A stretch of 64,000 nt of DNA from CAJQHT01 sp038123275 (GTDB taxonomy: Bacteria > Pseudomonadota > Alphaproteobacteria > Rickettsiales > UBA1997), in the NCBI GenBank assembly GCA_038123275.1, contig JAYORG010000005.1, forward strand, positions 1-64,000, given 5' to 3'. Shown piece by piece: positions 63,395 through 64,000 of the stretch (its first letter is position 1; every line of letters starts with the position of its first letter). A program made the position numbers and the translations under genes. The notes beneath the pieces are model-generated. The model saw only the letters and a list, made by a program, of their open reading frames with translations. It was not told where the DNA came from and made no database searches.

Positions 63395-64000
63395 TCAATG
63401 ATTTGATAATTTAGATAATTTAGACTTTACCACCGCTTCTTTTATTGCCTTTTTTGCATTCACCTTCTTGTCACTAATACACAACCACTCACCATCACTA
63501 TTTGTCTTAGGTAAAAAAATTGCTAAATTATCATCATCATTTGCACATTTATACTGGGCACCATCGGAAGTTTCAAAATAAACATTTTTATCTTGATGAA
63601 AATATGAAGCAATTTCATGCATTGCATCTTCTTCAAAATCATTATTATTATAAATATCATCCACCGTAACCCATTCCTCATCTATTAATATAGCAATTAT
63701 AATTTTCCCTTTGGTAAGGTTCTCATACTTTTTAAACTTCTTAGCATTCTTACCAAAACTCATAAATCTCTTAACTTCAGGAGAAAAAACCTTTATAATC
63801 TCCAATCCTTTTTCTGCAATATTAATGGACTCTTTGCCTTTTTTAACTACATAGCTATTTACGATAGACATTTTAACACCAATGCCACGATAAATATTAT
63901 CTGGACAAATTTTATCAGCTTGATCACTTACTATCCCTGAAAAATCTTCTTCATCTTGAACAACACAGCCATCCCATCCCATACCTTTATCAATTACATC
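63395..64000 (-). CDS. Partial gene sharing the C-terminal domain of the PP2C-like protein
   Basis: The frame is open to the window edge (Asp-Val-Ile-Asp-Lys-Gly-Met... at 64000-63980), so the ATG at 63982 is probably internal and the gene continues outside. The visible ~200 residues align with residues 935-1085 of the 1126-residue protein downstream. Shared features include IYRGIGVKMSIVNSY versus SYRGLGLRVNIVDKY, KVFSPEVKRFM versus EVFPPNNRFL, and HEIASYFHQDKNVYFETSDG versus QEIAKYFHQKGFVRFRASDG. The two genes are tandem paralogues or share a mobile domain. I do not recognise the domain; a secretion or targeting role is only a guess. Confidence 0.75.
   Translation of the reverse strand, partial: DVIDKGMGWDGCVVQDEEDFSGIVSDQADKICPDNIYRGIGVKMSIVNSYVVKKGKESINIAEKGLEIIKVFSPEVKRFMSFGKNAKKFKKYENLTKGKIIIAILIDEEWVTVDDIYNNNDFEEDAMHEIASYFHQDKNVYFETSDGAQYKCANDDDNLAIFLPKTNSDGEWLCISDKKVNAKKAIKEAVVKSKLSKLSNH

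Noticed and set aside
1..64000. tRNA or rRNA genes
   Set aside because: I looked for T-loop-like GTTCGA/TTCGAA motifs in both directions; those seen lie in coding sequence and no cloverleaf could be drawn. A covariance-model scan was not possible here.

Overview
The window is AT-rich with densely packed genes, almost no Shine-Dalgarno sequences and many 1-40 nt gene overlaps. Gene content (TrmFO, CcmF, TolQ, LpxC, an MPP-like M16 peptidase, pyruvate phosphate dikinase, frataxin, SPOR protein, RppH, ankyrin and very large effector-like proteins) and a family of dispersed palindromic repeats suggest an alphaproteobacterium, most likely Rickettsiales or a close relative. It is not a typical reduced intracellular rickettsia: it keeps genes for leucine, threonine/lysine-branch and cysteine synthesis and a complete sulfate-to-cysteine route. 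Taxonomy is inferred from gene content only.

Layout. 1-2100: a probably frameshifted adhesin-like gene, an IS66 transposase remnant and a 117-bp MITE-like element with a 5-bp target duplication. 2101-11262: lysC, leuC, MFS transporter, S49 peptidase, glyA, then an SDR threonine dehydrogenase, mscS-type channel and class IV aminotransferase. 11475-24547: M16 peptidase, pdxH, FAD protein, ppdK, AlkC-like DNA repair protein, ankyrin protein, duplicated ABC ATPase, class I aldolase, rsmG and ald. 24612-27294: a coiled-coil protein with a 45-residue tandem repeat interrupted by a 100-N assembly gap. 27368-45228: HIT protein, recN, frataxin, leuB, a secreted protein with two matching 8-cysteine modules, tolQ, lpxC, trmFO, ccmF, thrC, rppH, SPOR, argS, murB, SemiSWEET, gpmI and lepB.

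45235-55020 (minus strand) is a sulfur-assimilation block read in the order cysG, cysH, cysJ, cysI, cysD, cysN, cysK, cysE. Sulfate is adenylated by CysDN. The APS is reduced directly by an iron-sulfur type CysH, so no APS kinase is needed. Sulfite is reduced by CysJI with siroheme made by CysG, and CysE/CysK put the sulfide into cysteine. Directly upstream of cysG lies an unannotated 33-codon ORF that ends in seven consecutive cysteine codons and is followed by a hairpin and a long U-tract. This looks like a cysteine-responsive transcription attenuator and is the most interesting regulatory signal in the window. CysJ lacks the usual connecting domain. Palindromic repeats separate cysJ/cysI, cysD/cysN and cysK/cysE.

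55096-64000: rnhA, glmS, an outer-membrane barrel, dnaB, then a 1126-residue protein containing a PP2C phosphatase domain whose motif order looks circularly permuted. A neighbouring gene, running off the window end, shares its C-terminal domain. No tRNA, rRNA or CRISPR array was found.
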